Shown here piece by piece: positions 22,677-35,178 of a DNA stretch of 64,000 bases. Under the pieces are notes generated by a model. It did no database searches. It was not told the origin of the DNA and saw only the letters and a list, made by a program, of their open reading frames with translations. The DNA is taken from the NCBI GenBank assembly GCA_019614645.1, contig JABWDB010000068.1:930001-994000 (forward strand). The letters are read 5' to 3'. Each line of letters starts with the position of its first letter. Position 1 is the stretch's first letter. The position numbers and the translations under genes were made by a program. This stretch comes from Stratiolaelaps scimitus (lineage: Eukaryota > Arthropoda > Arachnida > Mesostigmata > Laelapidae).

Positions 22677-25373
22677 TGCCTATTCAACAGCAAATGTATG
22701 GATTACAGTGGCAGACAGGCGCAGAGCCGGCCGCAGACGGAGTCCGCTGTCGTGTACATGTTGTGCCTATGCGGCTTTCATAAGGGCTCGCTCCTGCCGA
22801 GGATTTGTAACATGCCGTTTGATGAATCGTCCTCTGTTGTTGTTGTTGTTGATGATGTCGTGGTTATTGTCTGATCAGATTTTATGGATCTATCGTTTGC
22901 AAGGGCACTAGCCACTTGCTCGTATAGGCCCTGCCTCGCTACTGACCCCCGCTCCCATAGGGATGACGTCCTGGAACCAATGTACAATGTAGATCGGTAC
23001 CGATGGTAGTGTCGCTGTTGTTGCCAACGATGACGGTCTCCCAAGTGTACTTCTTCCTTATGAAGTAAATGGACGCTAATCGATTGAGAGATGTACACGC
23101 GCTTATATCTATATACGATGGATATGCGGTCATTTCGGTCATTTCTCTCTCTCGCGCATAGGTGAGTGCCAATGAGGTGTGTACAGTCGTTAAGTGTACC
23201 AAACGAATGCTACTGTATGGTGAATGTACGGAGGTCACTTATTGATGCACATATTGTTCGTCGATATACAGATCGAGGCGCAGTGGAGAGGTACATACAT
23301 ATGTAAGAGCGGGTCAGAAATTATGATAGGGCTGGTACAAGAAGAGGCCCACTGTGTGCATAGAAGTACAGGCCGTGTTGGATAGGTCGCGATTCTTGGG
23401 GGAAGGTCATCCATTTTCATCCATTTGTCTCCCGACCTCACTGTACGAAGAGGAGGTAACGTACGATAATCATTATGGATAACTCCAGCTGAGAAATATG
23501 ACTGTAGAATGGAGGATAAAGGCTACGCCCCTGGTGTGCTGGCTCGATTGAAATATGCCGACGATTTTCATTGCGAACGATTTTTGCATCGCTGATGAAA
23601 TGTACTATAGCCGCAAATAACGTGAATGCAACAGAAGATGCTAAGCTAAGCGAAACAAAACCCAATCTAGGCCAGTTTTCTCTACGCCATCTGCGCCAAT
23701 CGTGTCAGCTAAACGGCTATTGGCAGTGTCTGCCAGCTAGTAAAGCCGATTACTATGTCATGACGTGTTACCAGAGGTGAGGCAGTTGCGATGCCACTTG
23801 GATTGTACCCGTGGCGCTCTCTGGCGCTGATGGTATCTATGGTTCGTCGGGCGATAGTCCCACTGGCGTTGTTGCCGTCGCCGCCGCCGCCGCCGCCGCC
23901 ACCGTAGCAGCAGCAGCCAATGTAGACCTGGCTGCAGGCTTACTGAGCAAGTAGCCCACCCATCTAAATAGTCCCACCGGTGGGCTCTGGCTAGCCCAGC
24001 TCGCTTGCCATGTCCAAGCGTCGTGACGGTTTGTGCCGCTACATGGGCGACGAGGCGCGAACGGTTGGCCACGCTGGGTGGGGAATTAGGAGCCGGGCGA
24101 AGTGTTCGCTTCGGATGGTAATGCGGGTGGCCCCGTTTGGCTGCGGTGTCTGGCCCGGTTGGCTTGACTTCGGTTCAGGCGTGTGGAGATTACGACCTGT
24201 TCCGCAACCCTCATCGCCCCTAGCGCATGCCCCCGCCTCGCCGGCAACTGTTGGCCAGACCAGCGCAGCGACTGTATGAGATTGTAACGGACCTCATAAC
24301 GGATGGAACAGTCGAACAGGTTGGGTGTCGCACCGCCGCTCGGCTCTATACCGTTCGGCATTAGCAAATGCGTTCAATGGGACGTTGCAGAGTTGCAGAA
24401 TCCTTTTGATCGAGATTTGACAACGCACCGCACACACCACAGGTCGGAAGGAAAATGCCTCTCCGCTGTGACACTACACAGAAGCAAGGTGGGCTCAAAT
24501 AACAATGCTTCGCATTTCTGGCCTTCGCGTTATCACAAGCGCTCGTTGCAAGCGATTATAATGAATGGGGGCTCGTTTGCGTGCGGCTTGTTCATTATCC
24601 GACCGATGTGGGTCAACTGTGAGGTCGCAGCGGTGACCACATCGGTAGGTACAGTGGCGTACAATAGATGCAAGAGCGATCGACGTCAGAATTCGAATGT
24701 GCTCTATGTGAGGCCGACACGCCACCCGAGGATAAACGTCCCATATATATTCGCGTCCCAGCCGCAATGCGCCGCGTGCGTTTGATCCAATTGTTATCTA
24801 GTTGTTGGCACTTCTCGAGGCGTCAGCAGGCGACCAAGGAAAAAATCTGGGCCACCTGTCGTTGCCAATTTTGTTAACATACACCCTTAGCACCGACCTG
24901 ACGCGTTCACGTTTACCGGCACGAGAGCATGGCGGGTCAAGGTCTACATGGGCTGGGTATACGACTTAGGGTCTAGTATAGAGCCTAGGCTGTCCGGTAT
25001 CGCTACCGCCTCCTTCACCATAATCGTTATAAATCCGCAGCTTTTTGTGATAACGGTGACTCGGAGAAAGCCGTTCAGTTTTCTAGCTACGACAATCAGC
25101 ATTGAACACACGATGGCAATATCGTTTTCTGAGTCTGTTTGCTCTCGTTGAAAATGTCACCCACAGAGGAAGCGACCGAGAGAGAGAGAGATCATGCTTT
25201 GCAGACCAGCTGGCACGCGCTCATTAGCGTCTGTTCTGGTCGTGTCGTTAGACGCGCGACTTCTTACGTAGGACTTGAATTCGAATAGAATATATTCCAC
25301 ACCCGTTCGACACCACTATAGTAAAACGCAGGTAATATTAACAACACGCGACAAACAAAACAGCAGAGGCATA

Positions 25374-25409
<36 letters not shown>

Positions 25410-25667
25410 CCAAAAATGAGCATTTTGACACGCTGCATTTAACTATGCAGTTGCAATTAGCGAGGCCGATAGCGTCGGATTTGTCCAGCTTTCGGTCCTA
25501 TGTCATTGCGAACTAATGTCTAACCGAAGGCCTGCCTAACGTGTAAGATTAAATATCATATTATTACGCTCGGGTAATATTAGTTAAGTATATCCCTAAT
25601 TATTGTATATTTGTATTTTGCTTTTAACTAATTGAAAATAAACATCTTGTATTGTTGTATATTTTAG
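22677..25667. other. Gene-free stretch
   Basis: No supported gene. It contains a TTG run (22836-22852), a CCG-repeat (about 23877-23909) in a locally GC-rich segment at 23.8-24.3 kb, and an (AT)n array (about 25376-25406). Confidence 0.5.
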
Positions 25668-25811
25668 TTAGATCCGTTGGAAGCTTCAAACGAGCACTGG
25701 CCAATTTCAACGATTGCACGATTGTCTCAAAGCCGCGAATTGGACATTTCCAATTGCGGGGTGGTTTGGCACGGAGATACTCAAAAGGCGTTTTGGTCAT
25801 TGTTTTATTAG
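25668..25811 (+). CDS. Possible small terminal exon, unrecognised
   Basis: A T-rich acceptor TGTATATTTTAG is followed by 47 codons, including LDPLEASNEHWPISTIARLS and VVWHGDTQKAFWSLFY, and TAG (25809-25811). Composition is protein-like, but nothing identifies it and no upstream exon was found. Confidence 0.18.
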   Translation, partial: LDPLEASNEHWPISTIARLSQSRELDISNCGVVWHGDTQKAFWSLFY

Positions 25812-26032
25812 AGAAGGGTATTCAAATTCATTGCGACAGATTGTAGTGTTTTGGGTATTATAATCTATAAAAAAGGAAAATAAACGTTACATTGGGGGTA
25901 AGGTGTATCTTTACAGATATGGAGAAAATAGGTTCACTGTAAATAAATTAACTAGGTTCACAGATGGAGCACTATCTATTTGAACTGAAAGGACATATTT
26001 CTCATCACTGAAGTCTACTATTTCGCCTTCTA

Positions 26033-26038
26033 CTCTCC

Positions 26039-26078
<40 letters not shown>
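26033..26078. repeat. Compound CT then AT microsatellite
   Basis: CTCTCT (26033-26054) runs directly into ATATAT (to 26078). Confidence 0.95.
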
Positions 26079-26104
26079 CGGTTTAACGTTTTTGTCTGCG
26101 TGTG

Positions 26105-26213
26105 TATTGTTTTTATAATTGTGTTTTTCGGAAGACTCCTCCGAATTTTGGGCCGCTCCAAATTCGATCCTCAAAAACTGGTAAAAGAGATTAAAAATGG
26201 CGAAAACTCATGC
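26105..26213 (+). repeat. Dispersed repeat Y, copy 1
   Basis: It shares with 28836-28935 the block AATTGTGTTTTTCGGAAG, a diverged centre with CCGCT, then TCGATCCTCA and GAGATTA. Overall similarity is high enough to show common origin over about 95 bp. No termini or coding capacity are recognised. Confidence 0.7.
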
Positions 26214-28835
26214 ATACTTACAATAACTCTTTTTTTTTCTCTAAGTCAACCCTCGGCTGACTTTCCATGGTGGCCTCTGCTATATATATATATATATATA
26301 TACTAGAGCTAGTGTTTCTGTTCTACCGCCACTGATGACGTTTATCCTATTGGTCAATGTGATGTTCAGATGCGCCAATCAGACATATTGTACTATACCA
26401 TGTGGGCCAGACTTGATGGATGGGTGGGTCTCGTAATCAGCTGCTTTTTTATGTCTGACCTCTCTGTGGCTGCGAGACTATTGTGATCGGGACCACTGTG
26501 GTGAATCGTGGTAGCTAGGGACAACTACTACTTTACTATCTGGCCCTTACTTCCATCCATAAAAGCTCATCACGATGGTTAAACCGAAAATGATACATGC
26601 CATGAGCGAGTGAGAGTCCATACTTTAATTCATTTTGTTCGCACTACGCCCTGCCAGATTATCCGTTATTATTATTACTATTATATTATTATTATTATGA
26701 CATTTGGACACAGCCCTCGTCGCCCCTGCTAATCTAAATATGGTATGTTCTCATTTACCATTCGGAATAAGGTTGTTTTACATCGGAAGGCAGTAACAGC
26801 TACTACTCAATGGAGCATTTTCCGCAAAGCACAGAAAACCCCACGGTGGAAGCATGCGCAGGAATCGACAGAACTGTGTCTGTGTGTGTGTGATCATCCG
26901 TCCGTCCTATTTACGCGGCCGCGTACCAGTAAAACCAGTAAAACAACTACGGAGAATTGGATGAGGTGAAAAATTCACCGGGAAACATAGCCGAAGCCGG
27001 TCGTAAGCCGATGTTAGGCTGAAGCGAGCTGTTGCTGGAGGACATCTTGGGGTAGGGTCTCAGAAACGAATTGTCGTGGAATCCCGAGTGGAGACGTCGC
27101 TATGATTGTTCGAGTGATGCTTGATGCTGACCACTCGTGCAATCTTAGCGGAAAGCCATGTCGAAATGAAGGGAAGGGAGCATCTCTCTCTTTCTTTCTC
27201 TATTTAGCGCGAGCCGAGTTGTCTTCAATCAATTTGGAGGTGGTTGTCAGTCTCGCTCGCAACCGCTTGGGAAATTGTGAGTAGAACCACTTTCCTTAGC
27301 GTATCTTGGTAAAAAAAAAACAAAAAAGCCAACTGCGAGAACAACAATATAGCAGCAACAGCGAAAATCGGCGCCAAATTTAGTTAATCACCGGCGACTG
27401 GTACTATCGAGATAACATGAATATGATTAATGAAGGACTGGACTTCGAACAGTGGAGCACTTCGAACTTTTCTTAACAGAGAAAATTCTCAAGAAAACAA
27501 TATACGAACTCAGCGTACGACGAAGAAAACATGATATCACCAATGGATGCTGTCGTGTTTTCGAGTTACGTATACGCTTACTTTGTCAGAAATAGAGTAA
27601 AGTCATTAAGGTCATTAATTTTTGAGAAGGGCGTGCATGTTAACGTCGACCGAATGTCACCGCACTGATTACACGGACAAGTTGGCTGCGGATTGCCCGC
27701 ACCTCAACAACAACAACAACCACTGATGTTGGGCACTTTCTAACTGCTAACGCTTGCTAGACGGCGTTGATCTGCACGGTGAATTATTTAGCGGCGTCAT
27801 CTCTGCGAGCGGTGGGGAGATACAAAGTTCTAACTGTTGTTGGCACGCGAACGTTCCTTCAACAAAAAGCACTTTGACATTCGGGAGTGTGTCCTGGCTA
27901 GCAAACTCAACGAACGTATATGGTTGCCGTTCAATACTGGCCAGTAAAGGGTTAACCAGAAACAAAATAGAGATGTAGATTCCCCGTCAGCTAGCGATGA
28001 ACGGTGTTCCGAGGGCAGGTTACAATCGTATTTCTCGAGTGTGTGTGTGTTTGTAAAAGTTCTTTTAAGCCCATTTGTTCTAGGGGTGTCACTGAACCTG
28101 ACCGCGTAGCCTGCCAGTTCGCAACCACAAGTGGCAGAGCTACAAGCTATTATCTCCGTGAACGATATTATCTATTACAAATGTTTAGTACATTCCCAAC
28201 TCGGACGAGTAAGCGTTATTGACAAGGTTTATTGATGCAAATGATAGAGGGTATAGTGCAACATACGTAAGCACGCATGGTTATTTTTCTATGAGGAGTC
28301 TCGAGAATGCTTAATGCTTCGCCTATTCTAACGCAGTAGGGCCATGTTCAAACATCCGTCAGTCTGTGCGACAGCACATCCACATCGCCACAGAATATCG
28401 GCTCTCAATAGCGAGGGCTCCAAAGAAATTGGCTGACTAAAATAGCCTGTCGATGAAGCCCGATAGTTTGAACGAGAGCTAGTTGCAATTTCCTCCACTC
28501 AAGTGCACTTGGTGAAAATTCAAAATGCCCCAACTCAAATCATGGGTGTTATGCCGCGGGGTGAGCGTGTCTTGCTGCTGAGTAATTTTCCAAATTTCTT
28601 TCCTAGGGATGGAGAGCCGATATTTATCATCGTATTTGATCTATTTATCGTTACGAGAGAGTAAATGATTTCTAGTCAGCCCACTAGCGATCATTTCGCG
28701 ACGAGAGACTTCAGAGCCACGCCGGCTAATGGGTGCCGTCTCGCCTCACGGGTCCCTGCCTGACTCGCTGTAGGCTGACTAGAACACAATGAAAACAAAC
28801 AGTACAGTGAGGAGCATGTGCGTGTGCCATCGTTT
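26214..28835. other. Gene-free stretch
   Basis: No supported gene. It contains (TA)n at 26280-26302, an ATT-rich run near 26670-26698, an A-rich run at 27311-27328, an AAC repeat at about 27704-27722, and a GT run near 28040. Confidence 0.5.
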
Positions 28836-28935
28836 TCGCAATTGTGTTTTTCGGAAGTCTTCTCTAAGACCGACTTTTGACCCGCTGCAAACTCGATCCT
28901 CAGTTACTATCCATAGAGATTAGGGATGGCTAGAG
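28836..28935 (+). repeat. Dispersed repeat Y, copy 2
   Basis: Diverged direct copy of 26105-26213, with the same order of conserved blocks. Confidence 0.7.
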
Positions 28936-30151
28936 CTTTTTCTTTTAGTTCGAGCACGTTTCAGGACTGCCTGGCGACTCTGCTAATTTACGATGAGTTT
29001 TTGTTTTACTTAAAACTAACTCACGAAACACGAACTCCCCGTAGTCGTGAATTCGACGTCCACTCGTATCTTTGTTTACTTTTTTTTTTCATTTCAACAG
29101 TCGTGTACATCCAAACTCATGTAAAATGATTTGCAAAAGCTATTCATTCAATTCGATGAAGGTAACCGGTAGATGGGGAGACCGACTGTTTGCCTCTCTC
29201 TTCCTAGCTTCCACTATCCACAAAGACCACGAAGCGCTACGCTCTTCGAAAAACGCCACCTGGACATTCGTGACAGCATCCTCAGGCTGAACTACCATCG
29301 CAGCTAGAGCTGCAGAGTTCCAGCACAATCCGGCACTGCTGGAACCGCGCACTACCCGTTGCTTATTCACGGTAACAGCGAACGAACGCGCATAAACGCC
29401 CGTTTCGTTGGCGCGACCGCCGACCTGCGTCTTGCTTACGAGCTTGTACGATCTTTTTTCATTTATTTGTTGTGCCGAGCGGAGTAATGGTATTGCATGG
29501 ACACTAGCGATGGTGAGCGCATTCCAAATTCAATTACCTCGAAGCCACAGCCAGCAACACAGTCTCGTGTGATAGGTCCGACAGGTGTATCTTCGTGTGC
29601 GTATACCGTGGGGAAATATGCCGTGAATACGGGCTGTGCGAACGAGCCGTCTCAAGACGGTAGCCGATCTACGATCATTTGTGGGGTTCATCTCGCCCCT
29701 ACAGAAGGGCAGCTGTTTTTGTCCATTTTTGACAATCTACATTCTCGCTCGTCCTTCCCCTAAACGAACGACAGAGGTCCTTTTGAACCGGGACGACTTC
29801 ATACTGGAGTCGACCGTCAACGCATTTGGCGAACTTTCACGTGTCGTTGCGCGCACAGGCAATCGACCTCCCGGCATCCTCCGAGGCTCGTCGCTGTGAC
29901 AGCCATGTGGAGGAAAATCGACCGTTCGATGCAATTGTCTCGATGCGCAGGTGGCTGTATGGCGACCAAAACAGGAAACCATCGCTGAGCAGGAAGTCAC
30001 AATCAGAACGGGGTTTTTTTCCTCATGAAAAATCATGACTCACCTCGTTGATTCTAGTTTTGTGTTGATTTTTGGGCAATCCGCCTATTTTGCACGAAGA
30101 GTCAGAGCCAATGAGTCAAGCTACACCGGACGTCACCAAGGCAGACATCAC

Positions 30152-30185
<34 letters not shown>

Positions 30186-31007
30186 GGGTGTCAATTAATC
30201 ACATCGAAAGATTGAGGGTAACGAAGACTTTTGCATGCAACTACAGCGTCGTATTGCCCGTCCTTGACAATCGGCGAGGCGGAAACTTCAATTCTGCAGT
30301 GTGACTCACCCAGCGGGCGCTTTGCGGCTGCGTCGCCTTGCGGAAAAAGTACTAACGGAGTTTAATAGCCGTAATGTGGACGGAGACATCTATGACGTGG
30401 CGCAGCGTGACCTGCAAGTTTCCCCATGATGACTAACTTGTTTTTGTTGCCGAAAACTCAACAGTATGACGCTTCACACCCGTGAAGCATAGCGCAGATT
30501 GCTGCCCGCCACGCGACGTGGGTAGAATATAATATAGATGCGTTTTCCGCAGTCGTACGTTATCCGTCGGAGTTCCATTCAAAGAACACTACAGGGTCAT
30601 AGTTCTCAGGGAAAATGATGAGTGATGAGAGCTCATATGCACGAGGTCGTAATGGTTAGTTATACATTTTGCTTGGTTATAAAGATGAATAAATATTCTG
30701 CACTATCGGAGGATAGTGGAAGAAGAACAACGGAAGAACAACTACAACAACAACTCTTTGATACGTATGGCATACGCCATTGTGGCTAAAGCTCTTTATA
30801 GGTATCCTTGATCTTGTGTCACACTGGGCGGGAAAAATGCCATTTCAATTTTCAACGTTGAAACTGCTCGCCCAGTCGTTACACACGGTCAGAGAAAACG
30901 ATTGCGATCATAATCCTTGATAGAGAGAGAGAGAGAAAAACACCAATTGAAAATGAAGGTCAACAATGACCTGCATACATGTATTACGAATTCCTTCTTA
31001 ACTTTTC
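28936..31007. other. Gene-free stretch
   Basis: No supported gene. A short ATG with MDTSD before GTGAGC at 29497-29513 resembles a first exon but is too short to call. An (AT)n array is at 30154-30183. An 8-bp foldback ACTGGGCG/CGCCCAGT encloses 30823-30876. Confidence 0.5.
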
Positions 31008-34000
31008 TCAGTATCCTACGTGAGCGAATCCCCGAACGGAACGAGCTACAGAGCGTTGGTAGATTCGCTTGTGATGGCTAGATTGCATGGCGACGCCGGG
31101 AACTGTGAATGTGCTAGGGGGACAATGGGAGCAACTAGAGGTGCTCACGCGGGATAAGACCTCTCTTAAATTCAAGAGAGAGACTACATGTAGACTATAA
31201 ATTTCATCAACAGGGAGCAATCTGTTGAGTGCATACCGACTTTCCACCGAGATTCTTCTCGGTTCCTACCAAATACGCCTGTTACCGCATCATTTTCGAT
31301 CATCTGAGCTCCGAGTGTTATTCTCAGGTAACCACCACCTTAAGCGGGGAGTGTATTGCATAACACCACCAGTTGCAATAGTGTCTTGTGCACCAGAAGA
31401 AGGCCATCGGTTGAAAGGCCGGTTCCCCTAAGTATCCTCAGTGCAACAAGGATTGGGTAACACTTCGGTGCAAGGGCAAGCAAGTGAGCCTTCCACTTTA
31501 GGGTTTCATGACGAGATGCAGCCATAAACACTTGACTATTTGGGGCGGCCGAAGGAGCTACTCCTAAAGCGAATATATGCTGCGCCTCTAGAGCTCTTTA
31601 AGGCGGACAGAACAGCATGAGCCCACTTTTGTTGGCACTGACTACCCGACCGAAAGTTCTGAATATCTAAATCGCATCCTCGACGTCAACCAAAGCACTC
31701 GCATTTCGTCGGTGAGTTTAGCAGGCTCGGTAAGGAACAGTATTGAAGTATCATCTTCGCAGGTGAGCGTCTTACAGATGCCGCGATCTTAAGCAGAATG
31801 AAGTTCACAAATATGATGAACATGTACGGCAAGCGTCGCGTCTATCCGAGGGATAAGACCTGAACCAATCAATTGTGCTAGACGCACAGCCGATACACTC
31901 TAACATCTTCAGGAATATCGAGTGGTGTGAGCAGTTGAAGGCAGCCGCGACATCCAAAAATAGACCAAGACAGACCCTCTTAATTCCATTGTATCGGTGA
32001 TCTCCTGCCATAGCTACGCAAGCGCCAAATCCGCCGAACGTGGTTTCCGGAAACCCAACTGTCCTGTTGAGTAGAAGACAAAAGTCTCAAGGATCTTAGA
32101 GAGGAAATGGACCAGAGACAAGGAGCGACAGTTGGCCACTCTGGTTCGCCCATCGTTATTTTTTTAAGAACGGAATAATCTTCGCATCCCTGAGCGTATC
32201 AGGAAAAGAACTCGATCGATAGGTTGATTATACTTGAGCAAAAGTAGAGGCGGTTTCCTTTTAGAGTATACTTGGAACTTTTGCTGGTTCGCAACCCCAG
32301 CTAGCCTTACTGCCCTCGAGGGCCAACTGAACCCCTAGAGCAGGACGTGCTGGAACCAGTCCTGGTCAGCACTCCACATTTCCGCCAGGACGTCAGCTTC
32401 AACGTCGGGGTAAGACACAGTGGCGGCGAAGTGTCATTTGCGCTCATTCATAATCACTTGTGGACAGAGAAGCGGCTTACCGTACTGGAGATCAAGAACA
32501 GAAGTCCTGTATCTTTGAAGACTGTTATAATTTGCTGCCTTTGCTGTAGGTTAATTCCTAAATAGATGCCACTTGTATCGGTTTACTTACGTTGCGCCTT
32601 AACCGAGGGAGACCAAGTGGGAACATATAGTCGAAATACAAGCCGAATTTACACTGTTAAGTGTAAGCAACTGTACTGTGTGTATGATAAATGCGAAACA
32701 TTTATCATACACGTAGTACAGTTGCTTGCATATAGTCTCAAACGCAGCCTCAAAATTTCCTCCTCTAAAAAAAAAGGCCTCAAATGCAGGGTCAACATAC
32801 CCAGCTTCATAGACTTGAAGCCAGTTAATGGCCTTTATACGAGCAGCAGCCAGATCCCTAGAGCGCTTATTGTACAGCCTAGTGGAAGTTGACGCTTCAG
32901 GGGATCTGCTCAGGAGCGGCGAAGAGTTTCCTTCGAACATAACAATAATAGAATAGTGATCAGAAAAAAAACGGAGAGAGTCCGCCAGACCGGAGGAAGT
33001 ACACCTGGAAAGTTGACGCTTGTTATCGCTATGTGATCAGTGCATATATTGGAGGATGGCCGCGTGACCCTATTGATGATAGGCCGATAGCCTTTTGAAG
33101 AGGAGAACGCTGTGTACTCTTCACCAGGTTTTGTGCGAATTAGGTTAACGTTTTAGTCACATCATATCAGACAAGGTAGATTTGAACTAGTGGGAGTAAT
33201 CACGTCAAGTACATCGAGCCGAGTGCTCCTCTGAGCAAAGTGTCTCGCGTAGAAGACAACAAGTTCCCATCAAAGGCAGAGCCGTTTCTCACCCAAAGAC
33301 GTACTATCTGACCAGTGCCATCAATACTCCTTCTAACTGTCACAAAGAGAACGATAAACCATTGTCGACCGAAAATACCTACGCCGCCGCGACACGTCTC
33401 AGACTCACGTCTACACTCAAAGAAGCTAAAATTAGGCATACTACAAGAGGCGTGATTTCTATTTTTAACCACGTTTCGCTTACCACCAACACATCGAGGC
33501 AAGCTCCCTCATCACTATGAAGAGCTGACACGTTTTCCAGTTGCCCTGCTTTCCTTAGGCCTCCCCTAGTCCCAGCGTTAATATGAATCACTCCAGACTT
33601 GCTCAGAATTAGCAGAATATTATACCAAAATTTGCAATCCTCGACATTATGTGGGCTGACTGTATCCGTCATATCAAAACTGTTCGTGATGTACTAGACG
33701 CAGAGTTAGATGTCACCGAATGGATGTTGTACAAAGCGTCCATTAGCGGGGCGAAGGCATTGAAAAGGCCTTGCAAGCAATCTGCACGATCTGGGTGGAC
33801 AGCGTCCAGAACTTTGAACACCAGACCCAAGGAGGCGCTCATGGATTTCTTCTTGGATTTCGGAGAAACTCTGCGACCAACTCTTCTATAAGGCGAGAGC
33901 GTTAGACGAGCTTCTTCCTCTTCTTAACCGAAGGATCCGGCGTTGATAGAAACGAGGTCAAGCCGGTTTACTCTTACCTCCCGTTCCTCTTGGGTATCGA

Positions 34001-34210
34001 CCACTGGTAGGGGTCTCTCCGTTCAGATTTGCCATAGCCGTATCAGTCTCCCTTGGCACCGCTCAGGTCTTCTTCTTTACTTCCCCGCAAGGCTTGGTAG
34101 CAGTTGAACTACCAACACCCATGGCCCTGCTACGGGTTAACTCTGGCCATACCTCTGGCGCAGTGGCCTCCCTACGGTTGCCGGCTAACCTGGTCCCTTG
34201 TACAGTCGTA
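31008..34210 (-). mobile_element. Dead non-LTR retrotransposon, CR1/L2-like LINE
   Basis: Blocks appear in LINE order on the minus strand, in shifting frames with stops. About 33900-34203 has a possible ORF1 remnant. In 33380-33672 the endonuclease N-terminus reads GVIHINAGTRGGLRKAGQLE and LDVLVVSETWLK. The endonuclease C-terminus (33000-33145) contains RPIINRVTRPSSN and CTDHI. Reverse transcriptase follows with NCRSLSLVHFLSKILE and QLGFRKPRSADL (32020-32180), then LFLDVAAAFNCSHHSIFLKM and WFRSY (31805-32011). The catalytic FADD-type box is altered to CEDD near 31760. Downstream RT blocks include ETLKWKAHLLALAPK and LVALRILR (31340-31531). An APE-type endonuclease with this RT fits the CR1/L2/Jockey group. 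It is clearly inactive. Confidence 0.88.
32662..32730. repeat. 32-bp snap-back inverted repeat inside the LINE
   Basis: Arms 32662-32693 and 32699-32730 are complementary with three mismatches around the 5-base loop CGAAA. It lies within the LINE remnant. It could be an inverted duplication from template switching, or a small foldback insertion. Confidence 0.9.
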
Positions 34211-35103
34211 AGAGAGATCGATGAGCTGTCGGACTATATTTAAACAAAATAAACACACCCGAGCGACAAGAAAAAGAAGCTTCGCTAATGACATTTTTGT
34301 CGCGCCGTTCGGCCAGCGAGAAACCGCCTTTCGGGCTAACACGTGATGTCACCGAGTACCCGGGATTGGACTGGCACAAATTTCTAGGTCCAGCACGCTC
34401 AAATGTGGCACTGGCACGCACGGATTGGTCCTGCAAGCAGCAATTGCCCGTATCAGCCCCGAAACAGCAAATAAACACCAGTCTCCCGGGGGGCACAAAA
34501 GTTCCGACCTCCTCCGTAGAAGTCCAGACTTTCTATTACTATCTTCGATAACTCCCCTTCGAAGCCGTGTGCAGTCAGACCATTTGCCTATCAAGGGAAG
34601 TCGAAGGCAAACATCCCAAAGATCATTTTGAGTAGAAAGGCTGCTTTTGATACCAGCATATATAATATGTAGTTTTCCCGCATGCCTCACCTGGTAGGTA
34701 TAATATCTAGAAGGGCAAAGCGTGGGATATATTTGTATCCTGTACATGTCATTGGTATCGGGGGCGGCTGTAGAGCGATGTGGGGTCACCGCGGCAATCA
34801 GGCACAACGCCTGTCGCCACGTCACCGATCGAGATATCGAAGGTAAACAAATTATTGCCGCGTTTGTGGATTGAGTGAGGGCGGAGTTGCTTGAACATCG
34901 TTAGCAGTGCGACGTCGTCCGTTGGAGTGATCTTGAGAACAAGATTTCACCCTGTTCCCTTGCACGTCGCACGTTCTATGTACAGCGGAAATGATGCGGC
35001 CAACATGGGAGAGATAGGGCAAGACTAGCCTTTATTGTTTGTGTTCCAGTCATTCCATGAGGACGACTTAAAGGGGGCACTCTACTATTAATACATATAT
35101 TCG
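34211..35103. other. Gene-free stretch right of the LINE
   Basis: No supported gene. The overlapping open frames at 34185-34825 have no splice support or recognisable motif. Confidence 0.5.
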
Positions 35104-35178
35104 TATCTTTGAGCTGGCGTGGACGTTAAATGTTGGCTGAGAGTCAGCCCGAAAAAGTTTTTTATCTTTGAGCTGGCG
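35104..35178 (+). mobile_element. 5'-truncated SINE-A insertion with 16-bp target-site duplication
   Basis: The 43-bp insert 35120-35162 is the last part of the SINE-A family (ACGTTAAATGTTGGCTGA, then GAGTCAGCCCGAAAAA and a short T tail). It is flanked on both sides by identical TATCTTTGAGCTGGCG (35104-35119 and 35163-35178). Truncation from the 5' end and a long exact duplication are hallmarks of target-primed reverse transcription. Confidence 0.93.

Noticed and set aside
29636..29899. Frame with ADLRSFVGFI resembling a Ty3-type reverse transcriptase block
   Set aside because: The block is short, and the expected flanking RT and RNase H motifs are absent.
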